Shown: piece by piece, positions 1-8,141 of the stretch
Layout: each line of letters starts with the position of its first letter
Position numbering within the stretch: the stretch's first letter is position 1
Notes under the pieces: generated by a model
Databases searched by the model: none
Told to the model about the DNA's origin: nothing
What the model saw: the letters and a program-made list of their open reading frames with translations, nothing else
Translations under genes and position numbers: made by a program
NCBI RefSeq assembly: GCF_016342785.1
Contig: NZ_JAEINH010000005.1
Coordinates: 171,224-235,223, forward strand
Source: Sanguibacter suaedae
GTDB taxonomy: Bacteria > Actinomycetota > Actinomycetes > Actinomycetales > Cellulomonadaceae
Length of the DNA stretch: 64,000 bases
Direction: 5' to 3'

Positions 1-64
1 CTGGGGCCCCGCCGCCGCGACCCTTCCGGGGTGAGTGGCGCTCACCCGTCCGCGACGTGACCCG

Positions 65-418
65 TCAGCGTGACGGGCGGTGCGGCTCGATCTCGTACTC
101 GTCGTCACCGAGCTTCGTGACGATGCGACCGCTCACGGGACCGTCGTCGTCCGCGTCGTCGTCGCCCTCCTCGTCGTCGCCCTCATCATCGTCGTCCTCG
201 TCGTCCTCATCGTCGTCCTCGTCGCCGAGGTAGAACGGCGTGGCCTCGCTGTGGACGGTCCCCAGCGCCTCGTCGTAGACCTCGAAGGCGTCCGCGAGGA
301 CGTAGTACGCGTCGTCCACGGCGGGGTCCTCGTCGTCCCGGCGGTTGACGATCGCGGTGTAGTGGGCTTCGAGGGCGGCAACGAATCGATCGAGTGCGGC
401 GCGAGGGTCGACGGTCAT
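65..418 (-). CDS. Acidic low-complexity hypothetical protein, 117 aa
   Basis: I do not recognise a function. The first ~70 residues look like a short helical domain (it begins MTVDPRAALDRFVAALEAHY). A run made almost only of Asp and Glu follows (about residues 73-100), and then a short tail ending in EIEPHRPSR. The frame stays open far upstream, but the upstream part is Arg/Pro-rich and reads like a shadow, so I place the start at the ATG at 418. Similar acidic actinobacterial proteins are often labelled 'primosomal protein'; nothing here supports that role. It is divergent from the DUF5703 gene across a 172-bp gap in which I see no clear motif. Confidence 0.6.
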   Translation of the reverse strand: MTVDPRAALDRFVAALEAHYTAIVNRRDDEDPAVDDAYYVLADAFEVYDEALGTVHSEATPFYLGDEDDDEDDEDDDDEGDDEEGDDDADDDGPVSGRIVTKLGDDEYEIEPHRPSR

Positions 419-590
419 ACCCTGACGGTAGCGCCGACGGTCGACGATTGGCACGTGGTACGGGATCGAGTTCGCGCCGGGCGCAGGAGGAGGACGGGCG
501 GACCCCCTGGGACCGGTCCGGCTGTCGGCGGCCCGATGTAGCGTTGCACCGCCGGGCCTGCCCGGCTCATCGACGGACGGAGAGTGACCG

Positions 591-833
591 ATGACCGCTT
601 CCCCACGCGCGCGGACCCGTTCCGACGACAGCAGCTGGGCCGCGCACGGCGCCCAGTACGAGTACCGCACGCTGACGATCCCGCGTGATCTCTCGGGGAA
701 CGACGCCCGCCGCATGCTCACCGAGCAGGCCGAGTACGGCAGGTGGGAGCTGGCCCGCTCCACCCTGTACATCGGCGGCGAGCGCCGCGTGTGGTTGCGG
801 CGGAAGATCATCCGGGTCCGCAGCACGCTCTAG
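591..833 (+). CDS. DUF5703 family protein, 80 aa
   Basis: This small basic protein (begins MTASPRARTRSDDSSW, ends RRKIIRVRSTL) has the look of the actinobacterial DUF5703 family. A central YEYRTLTIPRDLSGNDARRM segment is followed by an Arg-rich C-terminus. The function of the family is unknown. A gagag stretch precedes the ATG at 591 at a usable ribosome-binding distance. The gene ends 23 bp from the 3' end of the convergent M20 peptidase gene. DUF5703 genes commonly sit beside M20-family hydrolase genes in Actinobacteria, which supports the call. There are no membrane segments or signal peptide. Confidence 0.75.
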   Translation: MTASPRARTRSDDSSWAAHGAQYEYRTLTIPRDLSGNDARRMLTEQAEYGRWELARSTLYIGGERRVWLRRKIIRVRSTL

Positions 834-856
834 CGGTGAACCCTGGCGCTCCGTCG

Positions 857-2203
857 TCAGGCGGTGCGGAGCATCCGGTCGAGGACCCGCACGCCGAACT
901 TCAGCGCGTCCACGGGCACGCGCTCGTCCACACCGTGGAACATGCCCGGGAAGTCGAGCTCGGCGGGCAGCCGGAGCGGTGCGAAGCCGTACCCCTTGAT
1001 CCCCAGGCGGGCGAGCGACTTGTTGTCGGTCCCGGCGGAGAGCGCGTACGGCAGGACGGTCGCGCCGGGGTCCTCGGCGAGGACCGAGTCGACCATGGTG
1101 TCGACGAGGTGCCCGCTGAACGGCGCCTCGAGGGCGATGTCCTCGTGGATGGGCTCGATGCGCACGTGGGGTCCGGCGAGCTCGCGCAGGGTGTCCATGC
1201 CGCTCTCGGTGTGCCCGGCGAGGAAGCGCACGTCGACGGCGGCCTCGGCGCGGCCGGGGATGACGTTGGCCTTGTACCCCGCGGACAGCTGGGTGGGGTT
1301 CGACGTGTTGCGCACGGTGGCGCCCACGAAGCGTGCCGCCGGACCGAGGGCGTCGATGAGGGCGTCGACGAGCGCCGGGTCCTGCGGGTCGTACCGCAGG
1401 CCGGTGAGGTCCGAGACGCCGCGCATGAGGGCGTCGACGGTCGGCGTCATGACGTAGGGCCACTCGTGCTGCCCGATGCGCGCCACGGCAGCGGCGAGGT
1501 GCGTGACGGCGTTGTCGACGGCCACCTGGGAGCCGTGGCCGGCACGCCCGTCGGCGACGAGCCGCAGCCAGCCGATGCCCTTCTCGGCGGTCTGCAGGAG
1601 GTACGCACGACGCCCGGCGATCTCGACGGAGAACCCGCCGACCTCGCTGACCGCCTCGGTGGCGCCCTCGAAGAGGTCGGGGCGCGTGGCGACGACGTGC
1701 CCCGCCCCGAACTTTCCGCCGGCCTCCTCGTCGGCGAAGAACGCGACGATCACGTCGCGCGCGGGGCGTCGCCCCTCGCGGACCATCTGCCGCACGACCG
1801 CGAGGATCATCGCGTCCATGTCCTTCATGTCGACGGCACCGCGGCCCCACAGCAGCCCGTCGATCTCCTCGCCCCCGAAGGGGTCCACCTGCCAGTCCTC
1901 GGCCTGCGCGGGCACCACGTCGAGGTGTCCGTGGAGGACGAGCGCGGGACGCGCGGGGTCCTCGCCGGGGATCCGCACGACGAGGCTGGACCGGCCGGGT
2001 TCCGACTCCATGAGCTCGGGCTCGAGGCCCACCTCGTGGAGGAGACCCATGACGTACTCGGCCGCGGCGCGCTCCCCCGGTCCGGAGCCGTCGCCGTAGT
2101 TCGACGTGTCGATGCGCAGGAGGTCCTGGCAGATGCGGACGACCTCGTCCTCCGCGGTCACGGTCGCGGGCTGGGGCTCGTGGCTGCGGGGTCCGGGAGT
2201 CAT
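857..2203 (-). CDS. M20-family metallo-hydrolase (peptidase), 448 aa
   Basis: This is a zinc-dependent aminoacylase/peptidase of the M20/M25/M40 family, expected to cleave terminal amide bonds of small peptides or acylated amino acids in the cytoplasm. Visible family motifs are HGHLD (residues 91-95, zinc ligand and neighbouring Asp), GAVDMKD (about 123-129, bridging Asp) and ADEEAGG (about 157-163, catalytic Glu pair). The middle (about 200-320) is the dimerisation lid and the C-terminus carries the last His region. The length is normal for the family. It starts only 4 nt after the stop of the upstream M3 peptidase, so the two peptidase genes probably form an operon. The exact substrate cannot be read. 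Confidence 0.9.
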   Translation of the reverse strand: MTPGPRSHEPQPATVTAEDEVVRICQDLLRIDTSNYGDGSGPGERAAAEYVMGLLHEVGLEPELMESEPGRSSLVVRIPGEDPARPALVLHGHLDVVPAQAEDWQVDPFGGEEIDGLLWGRGAVDMKDMDAMILAVVRQMVREGRRPARDVIVAFFADEEAGGKFGAGHVVATRPDLFEGATEAVSEVGGFSVEIAGRRAYLLQTAEKGIGWLRLVADGRAGHGSQVAVDNAVTHLAAAVARIGQHEWPYVMTPTVDALMRGVSDLTGLRYDPQDPALVDALIDALGPAARFVGATVRNTSNPTQLSAGYKANVIPGRAEAAVDVRFLAGHTESGMDTLRELAGPHVRIEPIHEDIALEAPFSGHLVDTMVDSVLAEDPGATVLPYALSAGTDNKSLARLGIKGYGFAPLRLPAELDFPGMFHGVDERVPVDALKFGVRVLDRMLRTA

Positions 2204-2207
2204 ACCG

Positions 2208-4319
2208 TCACGCTACCGGGTCGGTCGCGGTGGTCAGCCCTCGTCGGGCGAGGAGGGGCGCGATGTCCGGGCCGCGCCCGCGCAGATCCGCGAACGCGAC
2301 CATCGGGTCGAGGGACCCGCCGCGCGACAGGAGCGCCGCGCGGAACGCGTCGCCGTTGCTCCGGTCGAGCCCGCCCCGCTCCTCGAACCAGGTGACCGTG
2401 TCGGCGTCGAGCACCTCGGACCAGATGTACGAGTAGTACGCGGCGGAGTACCCGCCTCCGAAGACGTGGTTGTAGTAGGTCGTGCGGTACCGCGGCGGGA
2501 CCGCGGGCAGGGCGAGCCCGGCACGCTCGAGGGCGGCCTGCTCGAAGGGGATCGCGTCGTCGACGTCCGTGGGCACCTCGTCCGGGCCGAGGAGGTGCCA
2601 CGCCTGGTCGAGGACGGCCGCGGCGAGGTACTCGGTGGTGGCGAACCCCTCGTTGAACTGTCGCGAGGCGATCATCGTCCGTACCCATTCCTCGGGCATC
2701 GGCTCCCCCGTGGCGTGGTGCACGGCGTAGGAGCGCAGGATCTCCGGGTGCCACACCCACATCTCGTTGACCTGCGACGGGTACTCGACGAAGTCGCGCG
2801 GGACGGCGGTCCCCGAGTGGGAGGGATAGCGCACCCGGGAGAAGAGTCCGTGGAGCGCGTGGCCGAACTCGTGGAAGAGCGTGACGACCTCGTCGAGCGC
2901 GAGGAGCGTGGGCTGCCCCGCCGGCGGCCGGACGATGTTGAGGTTGTTCACGACGACGGGTCGCTCGTCGAGGAGCGTCGACTGGTCGACGAGGTTGTTC
3001 ATCCACGCCCCGCCCCGCTTGGTCTCACGGGTCCAGAGGTCGGCGAGGAAGAGCCCGAGGCCGGTGCCGTCGTGGTCGAGGACCTCGAAGACGCGGACGT
3101 CGGGGTGGTAGCCGACGAGGTCGGTCCGCTCGGTGAAGGACACCCCGTAGAGGAGCGTCGCCGCACGGAAGACGCCGTCGTGCAGCACGCGGTCGAGCTC
3201 GAGGTAGGGGCGCAGCAGCGCGTCGTCGAGGGCGAACCGCTCCTTGCGGACGCGCTCGGCGTAGTAGGCCCAGTCCCAGGCCTCGAGGACCGCGTCGGGG
3301 TCTGCGACGTCGGCGGCGAGCGCCGCCTGGAGGTCGGCAGCCTCGCGCCGGGCGTTGGCGGCCGCGGCGGGTGCGAGGCGGTCGAGCATGGCGGTGACGG
3401 CCTCGGTGGTCCTGGCCGTGCTGTCCTCAGCGACGTACGCGGCGTGGTGGGGGTACCCGAGGAGGCGGGCGTGCTCGGCGCGCAGCCGGGCGAGCTCGAG
3501 GACGGTGCGTCGGGTGTCGTGCTCGTCACCGGCCGCACCGCGGGTGACGGACGCGCGGTGCACGCGCTCCCGGACGTCGCGTCGGCGCAAGGAGGCGAGG
3601 ACACCCTGCTGGGTGGGGAGCTGCATCTCGAGCAGGTATCGGCCGGGCTCGCCGCGGTCGGCCGCCGCCTGCGCGGCGGCGGCGATGACGTCGTCGGCGA
3701 GGCCGTCGAGCTCGGCGACGTCGTCGAGGAGGACGGCTGCGGCGTTGGCACCGGCGAGGAGGGCGCGGCCGAACGCTGCCTCGAGGATGGTGATGCGTGC
3801 GTTGAGGTCCCTGAGCGTCGCCTGGTCCTCGGGAGCGAGGTCGATGCCGGAGCGTCGGAAGTCGACGAGGAGCGTCTCGAGGAGCCGTGCCGCCTCGGGG
3901 TCCGCGGTGACGGTCCCGTCGCGGACCGCGTCGTCGAGGGCCACGACGCGGCGGTACAGGCGCGGGTCCATGTAGATGGCGTCGTGGTGGGCCGAGAGCT
4001 CGGGGGCGAGGAGCTCCTCGATGTCCTCGATCGACGAGGTGGCGTCCGCGCTCGCGACGTTGTCGAGCGCGGTGAGGGCCCGGTCGAGGACCGCCCCGGC
4101 GGTCTCGAGCGCGTCGAGGGTGTTGGCGACGGTGGGCGGCTCCGGGTTCTCGACGATCGCGGTGATCTCCTCGAGCTCGAGGGCCATCCCCGCACGGATC
4201 GCTGGCACGTAGTGCTCGTCGCGCACGGCCGCGAAGTCGGGCAGGGAGTACGGGAGCGTGGAGGGCACCGCGAAGGGGTTCGCCGGGTCGAGCGCTGTGG
4301 GCTGTGGCATGACACCCAT
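2208..4319 (-). CDS. M3-family zinc metallopeptidase (peptidyl-dipeptidase type), 703 aa
   Basis: This is an oligopeptidase of the thimet/Dcp type that degrades peptides in the cytoplasm. The zinc motif HEFGHALHG lies near residue 480, and the conserved segment ending in the GGYSAAYYSYIWSEVL stretch near the C-terminus is characteristic of M3 peptidases. There is no signal peptide. At ~700 aa the length matches Dcp/OpdA. The start at 4319 may be replaced by the ATG at 4310 (MPQPTALDP), which removes only three residues. It is the first gene of a probable two-gene peptide-degradation operon with the M20 hydrolase and is divergent from the short-chain dehydrogenase gene. Confidence 0.92.
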   Translation of the reverse strand: MGVMPQPTALDPANPFAVPSTLPYSLPDFAAVRDEHYVPAIRAGMALELEEITAIVENPEPPTVANTLDALETAGAVLDRALTALDNVASADATSSIEDIEELLAPELSAHHDAIYMDPRLYRRVVALDDAVRDGTVTADPEAARLLETLLVDFRRSGIDLAPEDQATLRDLNARITILEAAFGRALLAGANAAAVLLDDVAELDGLADDVIAAAAQAAADRGEPGRYLLEMQLPTQQGVLASLRRRDVRERVHRASVTRGAAGDEHDTRRTVLELARLRAEHARLLGYPHHAAYVAEDSTARTTEAVTAMLDRLAPAAAANARREAADLQAALAADVADPDAVLEAWDWAYYAERVRKERFALDDALLRPYLELDRVLHDGVFRAATLLYGVSFTERTDLVGYHPDVRVFEVLDHDGTGLGLFLADLWTRETKRGGAWMNNLVDQSTLLDERPVVVNNLNIVRPPAGQPTLLALDEVVTLFHEFGHALHGLFSRVRYPSHSGTAVPRDFVEYPSQVNEMWVWHPEILRSYAVHHATGEPMPEEWVRTMIASRQFNEGFATTEYLAAAVLDQAWHLLGPDEVPTDVDDAIPFEQAALERAGLALPAVPPRYRTTYYNHVFGGGYSAAYYSYIWSEVLDADTVTWFEERGGLDRSNGDAFRAALLSRGGSLDPMVAFADLRGRGPDIAPLLARRGLTTATDPVA

Positions 4320-4458
4320 TCATACGGGACTTCGGGCGCACGGTCGACCTCTCCCCCGGGCGGGTCCGGTCCGGCGACGGTCCCTGGCGATCCGGATGCG
4401 GCCCCGCAGGCCTCGTCCGAGGATGGGAGGACGCATCCGTCGAACCTCAGGAGGTCTC

Positions 4459-5340
4459 ATGACGCCGCAGACGCCCGACACCCAGGACTCCGCGGGCTTC
4501 CCCGCGCAGCAGCAGACTCCGCCCGGGCTCACCGAGGACATGGTGCCCACGCCCGACCACGGCGAGTCCTCGTACACCGGGCACGACCGCCTCGTGGGGA
4601 AGAAGGCCCTCGTGACGGGTGGGGACTCCGGCATCGGGCGGGCGGTCGCTCTCGCGTACGCGCGGGAGGGCGCCGACGTCGCCATCTCGTACCTCCCGAG
4701 CGAGCAGGAGGACGCCGAGGAGACGCGCCGCCTCGTCGAGGAGGCCGGACGTCGCGCGGTCCTCGTCCCGGGCGACCTCACGCAGGAGGAGGACTGCCGG
4801 TCGCTGGTGGCCACCACCGTCGAGGAGCTCGGCGGGCTCGACGTCCTCGTGAACAACGCGGGCTTCCAGATGGCCCGGCGGGAGTCGATCGCGGACATCA
4901 CGACCGAGCACCTCGACCGCACCTTCAAGACGAACCTGTACGCCCTCTTCTGGGTCACGCAGTCGGCCCTGGAGCACCTCGGCGAGGGTGGCTGCATCAT
5001 CAACAACGCGTCGATCCAGGCGTACCAGCCGTCCACGTCGCTGCTCGACTACGCGTCGACGAAGGCCGCGATCACGAACTTCACGGTGAACCTCGCGGCG
5101 GAGGTCGGCGAGCGCGGCATCCGCGTGAACGCCGTGGCGCCGGGTCCGATCTGGACGCCCCTCCAGCCGGCGACGCAGCCGTCGGAGAAGCTCGAGTCCT
5201 TCGGGACCGACACGCCGCTGGGTCGGGCCGGGCACCCCGCGGAGGTGGCCCCGGCTTTCGTGTTCCTCGCGGACGGCGCGTCCGCCGGCTACGTCTCGGG
5301 CACGGTCCTCGGCGTCACCGGCGGCAAGCCGGTCTTCTAG
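4459..5340 (+). CDS. SDR-family oxidoreductase, 293 aa
   Basis: This is an NAD(P)-dependent short-chain dehydrogenase/reductase. It has a ~45-residue N-terminal extension, then a Rossmann fold with the dinucleotide motif GGDSGIGR (about residues 54-61), the NNAG motif, and the catalytic YASTK (about 197-201) with an upstream Ser. The long N-terminus with a Pro/Gln-rich stretch and the GDSGIGRA form resemble the YhdF/YghA subgroup of 'general stress' SDRs; the substrate is unknown. I chose the ATG at 4459 because an aggagg ribosome-binding site ends a few bases before it, although the frame is open further upstream. It is convergent with ald, with stops only 6 nt apart. Confidence 0.9.
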   Translation: MTPQTPDTQDSAGFPAQQQTPPGLTEDMVPTPDHGESSYTGHDRLVGKKALVTGGDSGIGRAVALAYAREGADVAISYLPSEQEDAEETRRLVEEAGRRAVLVPGDLTQEEDCRSLVATTVEELGGLDVLVNNAGFQMARRESIADITTEHLDRTFKTNLYALFWVTQSALEHLGEGGCIINNASIQAYQPSTSLLDYASTKAAITNFTVNLAAEVGERGIRVNAVAPGPIWTPLQPATQPSEKLESFGTDTPLGRAGHPAEVAPAFVFLADGASAGYVSGTVLGVTGGKPVF

Positions 5341-5346
5341 GTCCGG

Positions 5347-6480
5347 TCACAGCACGTCCACGGCCTCGAGGCCGTGCGCGGCGGCCACCTCGGCGTTGAC
5401 GAGGTGGCCGTCGTGCGTGGTGAGGCCCCGGGCGAGGGCACGGTGCTCGTCCTTGCGGAGGGTCGCGACGACGGCATCGCCGGGGCGGCGGCCGTCGTCG
5501 CCCGAGACGAGTGCCAGCAGGTACGGCAGGGTGACTCCTGCGAGGGCCTGGGTGCTGGTCACCGGGACGGACCCGGGCATGTTCGCGACGGCGTAGAACG
5601 TGGATCCGTGGACCTGATAGGTGGGGTCCGCGTGGGTGGTGGGACGGGTGTCCTCGAAGCAGCCACCCTGGTCGACGGCGATGTCGACGAGCACGGAGCC
5701 CGGCTGCATGGCGGCGACGAGCTCGTTGGTCACGAGGTGGGGCGCGCGCGCACCGGGGACCAGGACGGCCCCGACGACGAGGTCCGCACGGAGGACCTCC
5801 TGCTCGATGGCGAGGGCGCTCGACCGGACCGTGCGGACCGTCCCGGAGAACTCGGTGTCGACGGCCCGCAACGCCTGCGCGGACAGGTCGACGACCGCCA
5901 CCTCGGCACGCATGCCCACCGCGATCTGGGCGGCGTTGCGACCCGCGGTCCCTCCCCCGAGGACGACGACCCGGGCGGGGCGCACCCCGGGGACGCCGCC
6001 CATGAGGACGCCCCTGCCCCCCACGCTGCGCAGGAGGAAGTAGGCACCCACCTGGGTGGCGAGCCGGCCGGCGACCTCGCTCATCGGGGCGAGGAGAGGC
6101 AGGGAGCCGTCGTCGAGCTGGACGGTCTCGTAGGCGACCGCCGTGGTCCCCGCGTCGAGGAGCGCACGGGTGCAGGCCTCGTCGGCGGCGAGATGGAGGT
6201 AGGTGAACAGCACGAGGTCGTCGCGCAGGTGGCGGTACTCGTCGGGGACGGGTTCCTTGACCTTGCACACGAGGTCCGCCCCTCCCCACGCGCTGTCCGC
6301 GTCGGGGACGATGCGGGCCCCGGCGGCGGCGTACTCGTCGTCGGGGATCGCGGAGCCGGACCCCGCGCCGGCCTGGACGAGGACCTCGTGGCCGGCGCGC
6401 GTGAGCTCGCGGACGCCCGCGGGCGTCATCGCGACGCGGAACTCGTTGTTCTTGACCTCGGTGGGGACGGCGATGCGCAT
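5347..6480 (-). CDS. ald: Alanine dehydrogenase, 377 aa
   Basis: This enzyme catalyses reversible NAD-dependent deamination of L-alanine to pyruvate and ammonium. It begins MRIAVPTEVKNNEFRVAMTP, the typical N-terminus, with the substrate-binding Arg of the EFRVAMTP motif. CKVKEP holds the pyruvate-binding Lys, and a Rossmann motif VLGGGTAGRNAA lies near the middle. The length is normal for hexameric alanine dehydrogenase. The start codon overlaps the stop of the upstream AI-2E-family gene by one base (TGATG), so the two are probably translationally coupled. Alanine dehydrogenase often helps maintain NAD balance under low oxygen, which would fit the nrdDG genes in this window; that link is inference. 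Confidence 0.95.
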   Translation of the reverse strand: MRIAVPTEVKNNEFRVAMTPAGVRELTRAGHEVLVQAGAGSGSAIPDDEYAAAGARIVPDADSAWGGADLVCKVKEPVPDEYRHLRDDLVLFTYLHLAADEACTRALLDAGTTAVAYETVQLDDGSLPLLAPMSEVAGRLATQVGAYFLLRSVGGRGVLMGGVPGVRPARVVVLGGGTAGRNAAQIAVGMRAEVAVVDLSAQALRAVDTEFSGTVRTVRSSALAIEQEVLRADLVVGAVLVPGARAPHLVTNELVAAMQPGSVLVDIAVDQGGCFEDTRPTTHADPTYQVHGSTFYAVANMPGSVPVTSTQALAGVTLPYLLALVSGDDGRRPGDAVVATLRKDEHRALARGLTTHDGHLVNAEVAAAHGLEAVDVL

Positions 6481-7745
6481 CAGGGCTCCTGGGTGACGAC
6501 GGTGGGTGGGTCGGTCTGCACGGTGTCGTCGGCGAGATCGTCGCCGGCGTCCGGGTCCATGGGAGGGTCGAGCGTGCGGAGCTTGGCGAACACCGCCCAG
6601 GCGACCGCGACGAGCGGGACCGCGATGACGGCCCCGAGGATGCCGGCGAGGAGGGTGCCGCCGGTGACGACGACGGCGACGACCACCGGGTGCAGGGACA
6701 CCTGCTTGCCCATGACGAGCGGCTGGAGGACGTGGCCCTCGAACTGTCCGATGAGCGCGATGCCGATGCCCACGACGGCCGCCTTGACGATGCCGTCCGC
6801 CGCGAGCGCGACGACCATGGCGATGAGCATGGCCAGCGGGGCGCCGATGAGCGGGACGAACCCGCCGAGGACGACGAGGACCGCGAGGGGCATGGCGAGG
6901 GGGACGCCGATGATCGACAGGAAGATGCCGGCGAGGACACCGTCTGACGTGGCGATGATCACGGTCCCCCGGGTGTAGCCGGAGAAGGTGTACCAGCCGG
7001 CGTCGCCGACGACGGTCCAGGCGTCGCGCGTCCTCGCGGGGAGCTGGTTGAGGAACCACGTCCACATCTGCTCGCCGCGGGCGAGGAAGAACACCGTCGT
7101 GAAGATGGCCAGGGCGAGCGTGGTGAAGACCTTGACGACCGTCCCTGCCTGCTGGAAGGCCGTGCCGGCGATGTCGCCGGCGTGGTCGACGACCCACTGC
7201 TGGGCGTCGTCCACCCAGCGCTGGAGGTCGGCGACGGTGATGGAGACGGGCAGCGGGCCGTCCTCGAGGAAGTCGAAGATCTGGTCGGTCCCGGAGGCGA
7301 ACTGGTCGGAGAGCGACTGCCACTGGCCTGCGACGGACGCGACGACGTAGGTGACGAGCCCGGACACGACGAGGAGACCCGTGAGCATCGCGAGGGCTGT
7401 CGCGAGCGCCCGGGGCATGATCCGCGCGTAGACGGTGACGAGGGGGCGCAGGACTGCGGTGAGGACGAGCGCGAGGAAGACCGCGATGAACACGAGCTGG
7501 ACGCGGGACGTGGCGACGAACACGAGGAGGACGGCGGCGGTGACGAGGATGAGCCTCCACGACCACCCGGCGGAGGTGACGAGCCACCCCGGAACAGAGT
7601 CGGGGGCGGTCTGGGTCGCCGGAGGGCGGATCGATGCTGTGTTCCGCCTCACAGCCGCACTCCGCACACGCTGGCCTGCCATCCACGCTCCCCACATCGC
7701 CGGCAGATCAGAAAAAGTGCCTCTGACCAGCACGAACATCACCAT
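6480..7745 (-). CDS. AI-2E family (PerM/DUF20) membrane transporter, 421 aa
   Basis: This polytopic membrane protein is of the AI-2E/PerM family, whose members are proposed exporters or permeases of mostly unknown substrate. An N-terminal pair of hydrophobic helices, an amphipathic middle segment (about residues 140-200) and a C-terminal block of several membrane helices are visible. The conserved Pro/Gly-rich LGGFVPLIGAP segment is typical. The C-terminal tail is acidic and Pro-rich. The annotated start at 7745 may be too early: the in-frame ATG at 7697 (MWGAWMAGQ) gives 405 aa and is equally plausible. It lies upstream of, and overlaps by one base, the alanine dehydrogenase gene. Confidence 0.85.
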   Translation of the reverse strand: MVMFVLVRGTFSDLPAMWGAWMAGQRVRSAAVRRNTASIRPPATQTAPDSVPGWLVTSAGWSWRLILVTAAVLLVFVATSRVQLVFIAVFLALVLTAVLRPLVTVYARIMPRALATALAMLTGLLVVSGLVTYVVASVAGQWQSLSDQFASGTDQIFDFLEDGPLPVSITVADLQRWVDDAQQWVVDHAGDIAGTAFQQAGTVVKVFTTLALAIFTTVFFLARGEQMWTWFLNQLPARTRDAWTVVGDAGWYTFSGYTRGTVIIATSDGVLAGIFLSIIGVPLAMPLAVLVVLGGFVPLIGAPLAMLIAMVVALAADGIVKAAVVGIGIALIGQFEGHVLQPLVMGKQVSLHPVVVAVVVTGGTLLAGILGAVIAVPLVAVAWAVFAKLRTLDPPMDPDAGDDLADDTVQTDPPTVVTQEP

Positions 7746-7900
7746 CGGACACGCCGGGAGCCCGGAGCGCCACAGGCCGCCGATACCTCGCCCGGCCTCT
7801 CGTCAGTCTGCCGCAGCCCGTCGATTCATGCTCGACGTCGAAACCGTGCTAGATTTTCCGACGCACCCAAGAGGGCGGAAACGCACTCGAAGGTCCACCT

Positions 7901-7985
7901 GTCCGGGTGGCGGAATGGCAGACGCGCTAGCTTGAGGTGCTAGTGCCCGTATTAGGGCGTGGGGGTTCAAGTCCCCCTCCGGACA
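7901..7985 (+). tRNA. tRNA-Leu (anticodon GAG)
   Basis: A class II tRNA can be folded by eye. The acceptor stem is GTCCGGG (7901-7907) with TCCGGAC (7978-7984), closed by one G-T pair. The anticodon stem is CTAGC/GCTAG with loop TTGAGGT, which places GAG at positions 34-36. A long GC-rich variable arm and a GGGGG/CCCCC T-stem around GTTCAAGTC follow. The discriminator base is A at 7985. No CCA is encoded. GAG reads the leucine codons CUC and CUU, heavily used in this genome. Confidence 0.95.
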
Positions 7986-8000
7986 CTCGTTGAGACAGCG

Positions 8001-8044
8001 AACGACGAAGGCTCCGACCCGCGAGGGTCGGAGCCTTCGTCGTT
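8001..8044 (+). terminator. Perfect 20-bp hairpin behind the tRNA
   Basis: Two perfect inverted 20-nt arms (8001-8020 and 8025-8044) flank a GCGA tetraloop, 15 nt after the end of tRNA-Leu. No long T-run follows, which is usual for high-GC actinobacterial terminators. It is well placed to end the tRNA transcript and, being symmetrical, could also stop readthrough from the convergent subtilase gene that ends at 8142. Confidence 0.8.
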
Positions 8045-8141
8045 GGTACCCGGGAGATCCCCGGAGCGGCAGGGGGCCGGCCTCCCCGATCCCGTCACGG
8101 CGGCCGGCTCGGTGAGGAGCCGACCGCCACGACCGAGAGAC

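Noticed and set aside
1-64. Small palindrome GTGAG-TGGCG-CTCAC (31-45) at the window start
   Set aside because: A 5-bp stem in 70% GC DNA is expected by chance, and the flanking gene is outside the window.
2106-5399. Very long open frame on the plus strand across the M3 peptidase gene
   Set aside because: It is a third-position GC artefact antisense to the M3 peptidase; the translation is low-complexity Arg/Gly/Val/Asp-rich and shows no domain, while the minus-strand protein has clear M3 motifs.
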